Below are positions 8,353 through 16,665 of a stretch of 32,524 bases of DNA, piece by piece. How positions within the stretch are numbered: the first letter of the stretch is position 1; the number at the start of each line of letters is the position of its first letter. The DNA lies in contig JANQIW010000063.1 of assembly GCA_028281945.1 (NCBI GenBank), positions 1-32,524 on the forward strand. Direction: 5' to 3'. The notes below the pieces were generated by a model, which was not told the origin of the DNA, did no database searches, and saw only the letters and a list, made by a program, of their open reading frames with translations. The stretch is from Prochloraceae cyanobacterium PL24a_bin.78. GTDB taxonomy: Bacteria > Cyanobacteriota > Cyanobacteriia > Cyanobacteriales > JANQIW01. The translations under genes were made by a program, and so were the position numbers.

Positions 8353-8709
8353 ATGGAATTAAGAAGTAGAAATAATCTAGAAAAAAAATTAAATTTATTA
8401 TCTGAAGAAGAACTTGAATTAGTCTCAAATTTTATTGATGAATTGGATGTAAACCAAGATTCCCTCCAAGGAGAAGAAACACCAGAAATTCCATCCCAAT
8501 TGATGAAAAAATGGAAGTATTTACTGGAAAACGATGAAGAATTAGATCCCTTGAATCCTTTATCTAATAGAGAAATCGAGACAATTTGTCAAATTTTAAG
8601 CAAGGAAAATAAAACTCGGCCGACGGGATTTGCTAAGGGTGAGTTTACCATTGGCGATGATTTTAATGATGCTTTACCTGATGAGATTGTGGATGAATTT
8701 TATCAATGA
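8353..8709 (+). CDS. Antitoxin-like protein paired with a PIN toxin
   Basis: 118 residues from the chosen ATG at 8353. A GGAAGA ribosome-binding site lies 9 bases before it, and a TATAAT overlaps the alternative ATG at 8323. The N-terminus is Leu/Glu-rich and helical (LEKKLNLLSEEELELVSNFIDEL). The C-terminus, GFAKGEFTIGDDFNDALPDEIVDEFYQ with its DDF and LPDEI cores, matches the toxin-wrapping tails of antitoxins that precede VapC/PIN toxins in cyanobacteria. The stop codon overlaps the start of the toxin gene (ATGA at 8706-8709), the usual translational coupling of toxin-antitoxin pairs. No DNA-binding domain is obvious; the middle of the protein is acidic. The role is inferred from position and tail. 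Confidence 0.7.
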   Translation: MELRSRNNLEKKLNLLSEEELELVSNFIDELDVNQDSLQGEETPEIPSQLMKKWKYLLENDEELDPLNPLSNREIETICQILSKENKTRPTGFAKGEFTIGDDFNDALPDEIVDEFYQ

Positions 8710-9791
8710 AAATACTTTTAGATACTCATATTTTTCTTTGGTTAATTACAGATGACGATAAATTAGATAAGGTATTATCTCAAGAAATTAAAAACCCTGA
8801 CAATGAAGTATTTTTAAGTGTTGTTTCTATTTGGGAATGTGTTATTAAATATCAATTAGGTAAGCTAGATTTGCCGAAATCTCCTGAAATTTATCTTCCT
8901 ACTAAGAGAAAACAACATTTAATTAAAACTCTTATAGTTGATGAAGACACTATTAAACATCTTATTAATTTACCATTATTACATAAAGATCCTTTCGATC
9001 GGCTTTTGATATGTCAAGCTTTGCAACATGATTTAGGATTTATTACACAAGATAGTGAGATTCTCAAATACCCGAATATTAATAGTAAGGTTTACAATAA
9101 TCGTGGGAAAATTTACCTTCAATTAGGGGAATATCAACAAGCAGTGGATTATTATAATAAAGCTATAGCTATCAATCCGACAGATACTGATGCCTATAAT
9201 AATCGTGGTATTGCTTACAGGAATTTAGGCAAATATCAAGAGGCAATCCAAGATTATACTAAAGCTATAACCATCAACCCTCAATCTGCTAACACTTACA
9301 ATAATCGCGGTGTTGTTTACTACAACTTAAAAGAATATCAAAAGGCAATTGAAGACTTTAATCAAGCAATCGTTATCAATCCTCAAGATGGTGATGCTTA
9401 CTATAATCGCGGTAATGCTTACTGCGATTTAGGAGAATACCAAAAAGCAATTCAAGATTATAATCAAGTCATCAAAATTAACCCTCAATCTTCTGAAACT
9501 TACAATAATCGCGGTATTGCTTATTACAACTTAAAAGAATACCAAAAGGCAATGGAAGATTATAATCAAGTCATCAAAATTAACCCTAAATATGTGATTC
9601 CTTACAATAATCGTGGTAATGTTTACTATGATTTAGGTATTAAATACCAACAAGAAAGAAACAAACAAGAGGCAAAAAAATATTACCATTTAGCTATAGC
9701 AGATTATGATAAAGCCTTATCTATAAAACCATATCATAAAATAGTATTAAATAATCGAAATATAGTAGCTAATCAACTTAAAAATCTCTAA
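8706..9791 (+). CDS. PIN-domain (VapC-type) toxin fused to TPR repeats
   Basis: 361 residues. Residues 1-124 are a complete PIN ribonuclease domain: LLDTH with Asp6, SIWECVIKY with Glu44, HKDPFDRLL with Asp98, and FITQDSEIL with Asp116, so all acidic metal ligands are present. Ordinary VapC toxins end here. Instead, from about residue 128 the chain continues as five canonical 34-residue TPRs (EYQKAIEDFNQAIVINPQ type) and a sixth with a short insertion (GIKYQQERNKQEAKKYYHLAIADYDKALSIKP). PIN toxins cleave RNA, often tRNA, and are held by the antitoxin encoded immediately upstream with a 4-base overlap. The TPR part, its final repeat and the 3' flank are close copies of those in the kinase-like gene that follows, suggesting the fusion arose by local recombination. 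Confidence 0.85.
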   Translation: MKILLDTHIFLWLITDDDKLDKVLSQEIKNPDNEVFLSVVSIWECVIKYQLGKLDLPKSPEIYLPTKRKQHLIKTLIVDEDTIKHLINLPLLHKDPFDRLLICQALQHDLGFITQDSEILKYPNINSKVYNNRGKIYLQLGEYQQAVDYYNKAIAINPTDTDAYNNRGIAYRNLGKYQEAIQDYTKAITINPQSANTYNNRGVVYYNLKEYQKAIEDFNQAIVINPQDGDAYYNRGNAYCDLGEYQKAIQDYNQVIKINPQSSETYNNRGIAYYNLKEYQKAMEDYNQVIKINPKYVIPYNNRGNVYYDLGIKYQQERNKQEAKKYYHLAIADYDKALSIKPYHKIVLNNRNIVANQLKNL

Positions 9792-9900
9792 ATCAAAATA
9801 GAGTAAAACCATAAAAAATATCTATAACAAAATATCCCTTTCCTTTTTAAAGAAAAAAATATTTACTTAGTATAAATTAAAAACAAAAAATTATTTACTG
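9778..9900 (+). repeat. 3' flanking duplication, copy 1
   Basis: The end of the PIN-TPR gene and about 110 bases beyond it, including CTAAATCAAAATAGAGTAAA, match 12040-12150 after the kinase-TPR gene. The duplication therefore includes non-coding DNA. Confidence 0.75.
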
Positions 9901-9968
9901 ATAAATTGCTCTTACTATTTGGTACAATTTAAACGAAAATTCAACTTAAAATTTTATCTGAAATAAAT

Positions 9969-12059
9969 ATGGTTTGGGAAAAAGGGCATCAACTGAAAAA
10001 TGGTGAATACATCATTGAGAAAGTATTAGGAAACGGAGACTTTGAAGATACTTATTTAGCTATCAAAAAATCTAATCAAGATGATAAGTATGTTGTAATT
10101 AAAACTATAAGTGACAGAATTAAAATAAGAGAAGACTTTGAAGAATATCAAGAAAGATTCCTACAACAGGCTTATGATATTCAGAAATGCACTCATCCTA
10201 ATATTATTAGAGTTTCTAATATTTTTAAAGAAGAGAAATTATGGTGTATAGAAATAGAATATATTCAGGGCGAAAATCTAAATGATTATCTTAAAACCCG
10301 TAATTATCTTTCAGAAGAAGAAGCATTGACTTATATCAAACAAATCGGAGAAGCATTAGAGTATATACACAAGCAATATTTCTTCCATCTAGATATTAAA
10401 CCAGCGAATATTTTGCTTTGTAAAAATACTGGAAAAGCAATTTTAACTAATTTTGGTAGTGCGAGAGAATATCTTGAAGATGAAATCAAATTCAAATCAG
10501 TTGGATTTATCCCTGAATTTATGCCCATAGAACAATATTTTACAGAAGCTAAAAGAGGTGCATATACAGATATTTATTCTTTAGCCGTTACACTCTACTA
10601 CTTATTAACTAAAAAACTTCCTCCTATTTGTTGGAAACAAAAATTACAGTATGATTCATTAACCCCTCCTAACCAAATAAATCCTCAAATAAGCGATCGC
10701 GTTAATGATGCAATCCTCAAAGGAATGGCAGTTGAACCAAAAAATCGACCTCAAACTATGAAAGAATGGTTAGATTTACTACTTCCATCTAATAAAAATC
10801 AAGATGAAACTGAAGTTTTCCATAGTAGAGATACTAATTTTTACAATCAAAAAGGAATAGATTATTACAATCAAGGAGAATATCAAAAGGCAATTGAAGA
10901 TTTTAATCAAGTTATTGATATCAACCCAAAAGATGCGAATGGTTACTATCATCGCGGAAATACTTACTATGATTTAGGAGAATACCAAAAAGCAATCCAA
11001 GACTATACCACCACTATTTCCATCAAGCCTCAAGATATTTACCCTTACTATTTTCGCGCCTTAGCTTACTATTATCTAGGAGAATACCAAAAACTAATCG
11101 AAGAATTTAATCAACTCATTGCCATCAATCCTCAATATGCAAACTCTTACTATTTTCGTGGTTTAGCTTACTCTTATTTAGGAGAATATCAAAAGGCAAT
11201 GGAAGATTATACTACTGCTATCAGTATCAACCCTCAAGATACTAATACTTACTATCATCGTGGTGTTGCCTATAACCATTTAGGAGAATATCAAAAGGCA
11301 GTGGAAGATTTTAATCAAGTCATTGCCGTCAACCCTCAAGATGTTAATGCTTACTATCACCGCAGTAATGCTTATTACCATTTAGGAGAATATCAGAAAG
11401 CAATTGAAGATTATACCACTATCATTGCCATCAACCCTGAAGATGTTTCCCCTTACTATTTTCGCGCCTTAGCTTACTATTATTTAGGGGAATACCAAAA
11501 AGCAATCTGGGAATTTAATCAAGCTATTGCCATCAATCCAGAATTTGCTAATACTTACAATAATCGCGGTGTTGTTTACCACAATTTCGGAGAATACCAA
11601 AAAGCAATAGAGGATTTCTATCAAGCCATCACCATTAACCCCGAATCTGCCGTCTTTTATAATAATCGAGGTATTGTTTACCACAACTTGGAAGAATACC
11701 AAAAAGCAATAGAGGATTATACTACTGCTATTACCATTAACCCTCAATATGTTGATGCTTACAATAATCGAGGTGTTGTTTACCACAATTTGGAAGAATA
11801 CCAAAAGGCAATGGAGGATTATACTACTGCTATTACCATTAACCCTCAATATGTTAATGCTTATAATAATCGCAGGAAAGTTTACTACCATTTAGGCATT
11901 AAATACCAACAAGAAGGAAATAAACTACAGGCAAAAAAATATTACCATTTAGCTATAGCAGATTATAATAAAGCTTTATCCATAAAACCAAACACTAAAT
12001 TAGCCCCAAACAATGAAGATAAACTATCAAACAACATAAAAATATCTAAATCAAAATAG
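9969..12059 (+). CDS. Ser/Thr kinase-like protein with TPR array (probable pseudokinase)
   Basis: 696 residues. Residues 1-272 have the Hanks kinase fold: VVIK with Lys45, HPNII, HLDIKPANILL with Asp142 and Asn147, MPIEQYF and GAYTDIYSLAVTLYYLLT. Key positions differ. The glycine loop is GNGDFE (third Gly missing). The helix-C glutamate position aligns with Gln67. The metal-binding DFG is NFG (Asn161). This predicts weak or no phosphotransfer. From about residue 290 there are ten 34-residue TPRs in a 102-bp tandem pattern with alternating DFNQ and DYTT versions, then an eleventh with an insertion. Cyanobacteria commonly have kinase-TPR proteins as signalling or scaffolding factors. The array closely matches the PIN-TPR protein encoded just upstream. 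No signal peptide or membrane segment is seen. Confidence 0.85.
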   Translation: MVWEKGHQLKNGEYIIEKVLGNGDFEDTYLAIKKSNQDDKYVVIKTISDRIKIREDFEEYQERFLQQAYDIQKCTHPNIIRVSNIFKEEKLWCIEIEYIQGENLNDYLKTRNYLSEEEALTYIKQIGEALEYIHKQYFFHLDIKPANILLCKNTGKAILTNFGSAREYLEDEIKFKSVGFIPEFMPIEQYFTEAKRGAYTDIYSLAVTLYYLLTKKLPPICWKQKLQYDSLTPPNQINPQISDRVNDAILKGMAVEPKNRPQTMKEWLDLLLPSNKNQDETEVFHSRDTNFYNQKGIDYYNQGEYQKAIEDFNQVIDINPKDANGYYHRGNTYYDLGEYQKAIQDYTTTISIKPQDIYPYYFRALAYYYLGEYQKLIEEFNQLIAINPQYANSYYFRGLAYSYLGEYQKAMEDYTTAISINPQDTNTYYHRGVAYNHLGEYQKAVEDFNQVIAVNPQDVNAYYHRSNAYYHLGEYQKAIEDYTTIIAINPEDVSPYYFRALAYYYLGEYQKAIWEFNQAIAINPEFANTYNNRGVVYHNFGEYQKAIEDFYQAITINPESAVFYNNRGIVYHNLEEYQKAIEDYTTAITINPQYVDAYNNRGVVYHNLEEYQKAMEDYTTAITINPQYVNAYNNRRKVYYHLGIKYQQEGNKLQAKKYYHLAIADYNKALSIKPNTKLAPNNEDKLSNNIKISKSK
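10840..11990 (+). repeat. 102-bp tandem repeats encoding TPRs
   Basis: About ten consecutive 102-bp units, each containing a variant of GGAGAATACCAAAAGGCAAT. Neighbouring units are nearly identical in places (about 11690-11870), so the array probably expands and contracts by recombination. Confidence 0.8.
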
Positions 12060-12150
12060 AGTAAAATCATAAAAAAATATTCTTTTCTTTTTAAATACAA
12101 ACAAATATTTATCTAGTAGAAATTTAACAAAATAAATTATTTACTTGGCA
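12040..12150 (+). repeat. 3' flanking duplication, copy 2
   Basis: Matches 9778-9900, including CTAAATCAAAATAGAGTAAA and the ATTATTTACT stretch. The remainder to 12329 is AT-rich with no feature seen. Confidence 0.75.
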
Positions 12151-12329
12151 AAAAATAATCTAGCTAGTGAATAACAACCATAAACCAATAAAAATAACAG
12201 CCAAAATCTAGAAGATTAAAAAACATGATAAAATATTAAGAGAAAATATACAAAATTTTCAAGAATAACAAAAATTACGATCGAAACCCTAGCAAAACCA
12301 CAATCAAAAGAAATTAAAAGCAATAAAGA

Positions 12330-13280
12330 ATGAATATTACCTCACCATTAACACTAACCCTAGGAATTACAACAGGAATATTAACAATTAGTATCGCATT
12401 ATATCTAATTTTTACTCGAAAATATCAATCATCAGAATCCGTAGCAAACTCATACGATGAATGGACAGATGATGGAATACTAGAATACTACTGGGGAGAA
12501 CATATTCACCTAGGATATTACGATTTACCAGCTAAAAACAAAGACTTTTTAACTGCAAAATATGACTTTGTAAATGAAATGGTGAAATGGGGAAACTTAG
12601 ATAAACTGCCCAAAAGCACAACAGTATTAGATGTCGGCTGTGGAATTGGTGGAAGTAGCCGCATTCTCGCAAAAAATTATGGCTTTTCAGTGACAGGAGT
12701 CACCATTAGCCCTCAACAAGTCAAACGCGCCAAAGAATTAACCCCAGCAGGAATGGATGCAGAATTTCGCGTAGATGATGCCATGGCATTATCATATCCC
12801 GATGCCAGTTTTGATGTGGTTTGGTGTATAGAAGCAGGGCCACATATGCCAGATAAAGCAATTTTTGCAAAAGAATTAATGCGAGTATTAAAACCCGGTG
12901 GCATCCTTGTAGTAGCTGATTGGAATCAAAGAGACGATCGAAAAGTGCCCCTAAATTTTCTAGAAAGCTTAGTAATGAGACAGTTATTAGATCAATGGGC
13001 ACATCCTGCCTTTGCCAGCATCGAAGAATTTGCCGAACTTTTAGAAGCAACTGGCCTAGTTGAAGGAAAAGTAGAAACCACAGATTGGACACAAGAAACC
13101 CTTCCCTCTTGGCTAGATACTATTTGGCAAGGGATAATCAAACCCCAAGGATGGATTCGTTTCGGCTTCCGTGGTTTTATCAAATCTGTACGGGAAGTTC
13201 CCACTTTGTTATTGATGCGATATGCCTTTGGCACTGGGCTTTGTCGTTTTGGTATGTTTCGTGGTCGAAGAGTTAAATAG
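12330..13280 (+). CDS. MPBQ methyltransferase (vitamin E biosynthesis)
   Basis: 316 residues. An N-terminal membrane segment (about 5-28) is followed by a class I SAM methyltransferase domain with motif I VLDVGCGIGGS (99-109), a DDAMALSYPD stretch and ELMRVLKPGGILVVADWNQRDDR. The whole protein, including KYQSSESVANSYDEWTDDGILEYYWGEHIHLGYY and the C-terminal FIKSVREVPTLLLMRYAFGTGLCRFGMF, closely resembles Synechocystis Sll0418, the 2-methyl-6-phytyl-1,4-benzoquinone methyltransferase that acts before tocopherol cyclase at the membrane. Gamma-tocopherol methyltransferase is the nearest alternative; the N-terminal anchor and C-terminal tail favour the MPBQ enzyme. Monocistronic. Confidence 0.9.
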   Translation: MNITSPLTLTLGITTGILTISIALYLIFTRKYQSSESVANSYDEWTDDGILEYYWGEHIHLGYYDLPAKNKDFLTAKYDFVNEMVKWGNLDKLPKSTTVLDVGCGIGGSSRILAKNYGFSVTGVTISPQQVKRAKELTPAGMDAEFRVDDAMALSYPDASFDVVWCIEAGPHMPDKAIFAKELMRVLKPGGILVVADWNQRDDRKVPLNFLESLVMRQLLDQWAHPAFASIEEFAELLEATGLVEGKVETTDWTQETLPSWLDTIWQGIIKPQGWIRFGFRGFIKSVREVPTLLLMRYAFGTGLCRFGMFRGRRVK

Positions 13281-13421
13281 TGAGTAAATAGGGTAGATGA
13301 GGGGAATGGGGTGAATGGGGGAATGGGGAATGGGAGATATATTCTTCAATTTATATCAATTTTCTAAAACTGTGATAGAGTTAAAGCTATCGAAAACCTA
13401 CTGACTCTCAACCCAAAACCT

Positions 13422-13457
13422 ATCTCCCTTGTCTCCCTTGTCTTCCTTGTCTCTCCA
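13422..13457 (+). repeat. Pyrimidine-rich dispersed repeat, copy 2
   Basis: CTCCCTTGTCTCCCTTGTCT followed by TCCTTGTCTC: the same units as at 7976-8030 (opposite strand) and 18787-18990. Confidence 0.65.
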
Positions 13458-13772
13458 TCACCAACTATGTCATACTAATGGATAAAATGATATTATACCC
13501 TCATCCCTAAACTCTATCTTTTTGAAAATTGCGATAGGAAGTATTGAAAGACATTGAGAAGTGACAGGATAATAATTTAATTGATTTTCTTAGCAAAAAA
13601 ATGCCATTTAGTCAATCAAAATAAGAAAAACTAATCTTTAGTGAGGATTACTTTTAAGATTTCGATAAAAATGCCATACTTTACAAAAATTAACTATGAG
13701 AATAATTTTCATTAAGCAACGAATTTAATAGAACAGAAGGGTGTATAATAAATTGAAACTCGCAGGCGTGGT

Positions 13773-13915
13773 ATGACTAAAAATCAAAAATTAAAACCAA
13801 AACCACCTATGAATAGTAGTTTCAGGAAATTGCCAAAGATGAAACAATAGATTTTTTCACCACACGTGACACCAATTTCGGTTGTCAATTGGTAAGTGTT
13901 TATCAAGAAATATAA
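13773..13915 (+). pseudogene. Possible frameshifted remnant of a small gene
   Basis: A TATAAT at 13744 precedes an ATG at 13773 that opens a 25-codon Lys/Pro-rich frame. Near 13812 the -1 frame takes over with a more protein-like run (QEIAKDETIDFFTTRDTNFG) that ends at TAA 13913-13915. A one-base loss in the TTT run would explain the split. No family is recognised. Confidence 0.3.
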
Positions 13916-14060
13916 AGGCATCTTGACAAAAACAAGGTTTGTATGCTAAAAGAAAACACCCCTATTTTGAGAAAAAAATAACACATCAACAACTCAAGAA
14001 TACCAAAATTTTGAGGTTAATTAATCAATTAACTTTTCAATAGTTACCGTTAACTTATAT

Positions 14061-14236
14061 CGTTTTTCGCGTAATTATCATAGACATCTTCGTGGAGAAT
14101 GGGGAGATTGGGTTGAATGAGTGGAATGGGAAGTAGTTATTGATCTTGAAATTAAGGAAAAAAGTTATTCTTAATTATCCTAAAATTAGGAAATTTTAAC
14201 TCTATCATTAATAAAGACTTTCTTGATATTAGATAG
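14061..14236 (+). repeat. Dispersed intergenic repeat, copy A
   Basis: Begins CGTTTTTCGCGTAATTATCA, then TAGACATCTTCGTGGAGAATG and a G-rich segment. It ends with AATTATCC...TTAGGAAATTTTAACTCTATCATTAATAAAGAC. The same order of blocks is seen in copies B, C and D. Confidence 0.75.
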
Positions 14237-14354
14237 GAAAAGGAATATTCATGTATTTTCTGATTACCTTGTAATAGTTGCATAACTTTTTCGGTAGTAA
14301 TCTACTCCTGTTTTTACCTAAATTTTTGAATACCTATAAATTGAAGCAAATCAC

Positions 14355-14531
14355 CTATGTCTTGTTTAAGATTAAATTGTCTTTAATAATGACAGAATTT
14401 AAATTTCCTAAATCTAGGATGATTAACAACAATTTATTTTCCTCTACTCTTCTCTATCAAATCCTAATTCTCTATTCTTCCTATTCTCCCCATTCCACCA
14501 TGAGGGTGTCTATTATTCTTTAAGAAAAACC
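14355..14531 (-). repeat. Dispersed intergenic repeat, copy B (inverted relative to A)
   Basis: On the minus strand it reads GTTTTTCTTAAAGAATAATAG, ACACCCTCATGGTGGAATGG, a G-rich part, then AATCATCCTAGATTTAGGAAATTT and TGTCATTATTAAAGAC. It faces copy A, so A and B form a large inverted repeat of about 470 bp. Confidence 0.7.
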
Positions 14532-14820
14532 ATATAAATTCTAATCATAATTAATCTGTTTTGATAATTTCTAACAAGATTTTAACTAGATATACTTAAA
14601 TACTAAATCCTGTTTTAAAAAACCACAAACCCGTTTCTGGATAAAATCTACTCCATATAAAGAATCCAGCATTTTAAAATAAACTGGCGATGTAAACCAT
14701 CTTTGATATTAGATAATATTTTCCAAATTATAGTAGTAGAAACCAAAACAAATATGTCTACAATATCCCTAACAATGGCAAAATAAAAACTGATTTTTAT
14801 CGTTAATTATCCATAGTCAA

Positions 14821-14928
14821 TTAAGTAGGTAAGCACAATTAAATAGAAAAATAGGTAATCTTATTATTTCTGTGTTTAGGGATTGATTTTGAATTTTTAT
14901 TTTCAAACTTTTTTTGCCTACCTACTTA
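14821..14928. repeat. Inverted repeat at the 3' end of nagA
   Basis: TTAAGTAGGTAAGCA (14821-14835) and TGCCTACCTACTTA (14915-14928) are complementary except for one base. The right arm covers the nagA stop codon. It could form a long-range hairpin in the 3' end of the transcript. Confidence 0.45.
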
Positions 14929-16094
14929 TCCATAGCTATAATTCTTTTCCAACTCAATTGATTCTTTTCTTGATGCCAATGCCAACGTAATAAATTAGCT
15001 TTTTGCCCTAGAGAAAAACCTGACATTCCTATTGCCATTCTTGGAGATTCAGTAGCTAAAAGAATAGCGGTTTCCACATCACAAATACCCCACTTTACTA
15101 AGTTTTCTACCCCTACTAATAAAGGTAAAGTTGTACCCGCTAAAGTGTCATCTTTTAATCTAGCAGTGCCATTTTTGACTTCTATTTGTCTGTCATCCCA
15201 AGGATAAATTCCATCAGGTAATCCAATAGGAGAAAGGGCATCACTAACTAAAAATATTCCCTTATGATAATCACTAGCTTTTAATAACAATTTCATAGTA
15301 GTAGGATAAACGTGTTGGCCATCTGCAATTAATCCACAATAGACATTTTCATTGACTATTGCTTCTCCTAATAATCCCGGTTTACGATGATGTAAACTAG
15401 GCATAGCATTAAAGGCATGAGTTACCATTGATGCACCTTTTTCAAAGGCTATTTTTGCTTCTTCTGCTGTTGCTAATGAATGGCCAAGACTAATAGTAAT
15501 TCCCAATGATTTTAGGTAAGGAATTAATTCTCCTGTCTTATCTAATTCTGAAGCCATAGTCATGATTGTTACTATTTGTGAGTAATCTCCTAAAATTTCT
15601 TTGGCATTTTCTACAGTAGGAGGTAATAAATATTCTGCCGGATGTGCACCCCTTTTTTCGTAGTTTAAAAATGGCCCTTCTAAATGTACTCCAATTATTT
15701 TTGCTCTATTTTTTTGTAAGGAAGATTGGTTATTTTGGTGGGCAATAGCAAGGGAAATTACTGATAACGATCGATTAATTTTTTCTTTAGATGTCGTTAC
15801 GATAGTCGGGCAAAAACCATCCACACCTTGTTGCCATAAATACTGAGAGATTGCATCAATTTTGTCTAAATGTTTTTCTTCTAAATCGGGAAATGCTAAT
15901 CCCAAGCCACCATTAATTTGTAAGTCAATTCCTCCTAAAGAAATCCAATCTCCTTTTACGTTTAATACTTGTTGAGATTCTAAAGTAAACTTTGAAGAAT
16001 CTTGAGGAATAATTTCTTGGATAATTCCATTTTCGTTAATAATTATTCGTTGTAAATTGGGATAGCCTATGATTTTTGCGTTGATTATTTCCAT
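14922..16094 (-). CDS. nagA: N-acetylglucosamine-6-phosphate deacetylase
   Basis: 390 residues, an amidohydrolase-superfamily TIM barrel. It removes acetate from GlcNAc-6-phosphate in amino-sugar and cell-wall recycling. Metal and catalytic motifs are in place: GGIDLQINGG (54-63, the Q/N variant as in E. coli NagA), GVHLEGPF with Glu139, SLGHS with His205, THAFNAM with His226, ADGQH with His261 and the catalytic VSDA Asp285. Full length for the family. No nagB, transporter or regulator lies next to it, and it is divergent from purE with 571 bases between. Confidence 0.94.
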   Translation of the reverse strand: MEIINAKIIGYPNLQRIIINENGIIQEIIPQDSSKFTLESQQVLNVKGDWISLGGIDLQINGGLGLAFPDLEEKHLDKIDAISQYLWQQGVDGFCPTIVTTSKEKINRSLSVISLAIAHQNNQSSLQKNRAKIIGVHLEGPFLNYEKRGAHPAEYLLPPTVENAKEILGDYSQIVTIMTMASELDKTGELIPYLKSLGITISLGHSLATAEEAKIAFEKGASMVTHAFNAMPSLHHRKPGLLGEAIVNENVYCGLIADGQHVYPTTMKLLLKASDYHKGIFLVSDALSPIGLPDGIYPWDDRQIEVKNGTARLKDDTLAGTTLPLLVGVENLVKWGICDVETAILLATESPRMAIGMSGFSLGQKANLLRWHWHQEKNQLSWKRIIAMDK

Positions 16095-16235
16095 GATTTT
16101 ATTTCGATTTTAACCTCAAGTTTTTTAGTATTAATGATGATGATTTTACCATTGATAATCTTCTTTTTTCTTTGAGTTTATTTTCTCTAATTAATACAAA
16201 CAAAATAGTAAAGTATAGGAAGTATCCTTGATATT

Positions 16236-16350
16236 ATTTTTCGCGTAATTATGATAGACACCCTCGTGGGGAGAATATGAAGATTGGAGGATTGGGAAGA
16301 TTTGGGAAGATATAGATTTTAACTTTATCATTATTTTTGAAAATTGGTAT
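16236..16350 (+). repeat. Dispersed intergenic repeat, copy C
   Basis: TTTTTCGCGTAATTATGATAG, ACACCCTCGTGGGGAGAAT and a G-rich segment, then AGATTTTAACTTTATCATTA. The distal part is shorter and less conserved than in copies A and D. Confidence 0.7.
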
Positions 16351-16571
16351 AATACTAAATCTACAACTCAAACTGTGTTTATAAATTTCTATCCAATTAT
16401 TTTTTTTCGGGAATTCTAGCCTATTAAAATAAGATAACTTTGAATTCAAGATTTGGTATAAGACAGAAATAGAAATCAAAGCAAAATAAGCTCATTGTTA
16501 ATTCTTAAAAAGATTGAACTTATTCCCTACTTCTTAGTAATTAGTGATTAGTGATTAGTGAATCAAAGTGT

Positions 16572-16577
16572 TATAAT
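16572..16577 (+). promoter_or_regulatory. Candidate -10 element for purE
   Basis: TATAAT lies 88 bases before the purE start codon. No convincing -35 is seen because the upstream bases are TTAGTGA heptads. Confidence 0.35.
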
Positions 16578-16665
16578 AGATAAATATATCCCAAGAAAAA
16601 ATTAACAATAACTGGTAAATTTTCTTGAATTTTTTTGTAATTAAAAATAGGAAATAAAAAAAGAA

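Larger units (their letters stand above)
13281..14921. other. Long gene-poor region with dispersed repeats
   Basis: About 1.6 kb without a convincing intact gene. It contains a G-rich stretch (GGGGAATGGGG units, 13299-13335), one pyrimidine-rich repeat (13422-13457), a possible decayed small gene (13773-13915), an inverted pair of the main dispersed repeat (14061-14236 and 14355-14531) and an inverted repeat ending in nagA (14821-14928). No tRNA, tmRNA or other structured RNA was recognised. Confidence 0.6.
16095..16665. other. Intergenic stretch between nagA and purE
   Basis: Contains dispersed-repeat copy C, TTAGTGA heptads at about 16540-16562 and a TATAAT for purE. No RNA gene or real ORF was found; the long minus-strand open frame here runs through the repeat and has no protein-like character. 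Confidence 0.5.

Noticed and set aside
11484-11891. 135-codon minus-strand open frame with repeats
   Set aside because: It is antisense to the 102-bp TPR units; its periodicity mirrors the coding strand.
10840-11990. CRISPR array
   Set aside because: The regular 102-bp period is in frame, diverged and codes for TPRs; no short identical repeats with unique spacers are present.
12721-13234. Three minus-strand open frames and one forward frame inside the MPBQ methyltransferase gene
   Set aside because: They are shadows of a strongly conserved coding sequence in another frame.
14278-14523. 81-codon forward open frame
   Set aside because: It runs antisense through dispersed-repeat copy B, has a skewed composition and no ribosome-binding site.
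16249-16479. 76-codon minus-strand open frame
   Set aside because: It overlaps repeat copy C and has no protein-like pattern.
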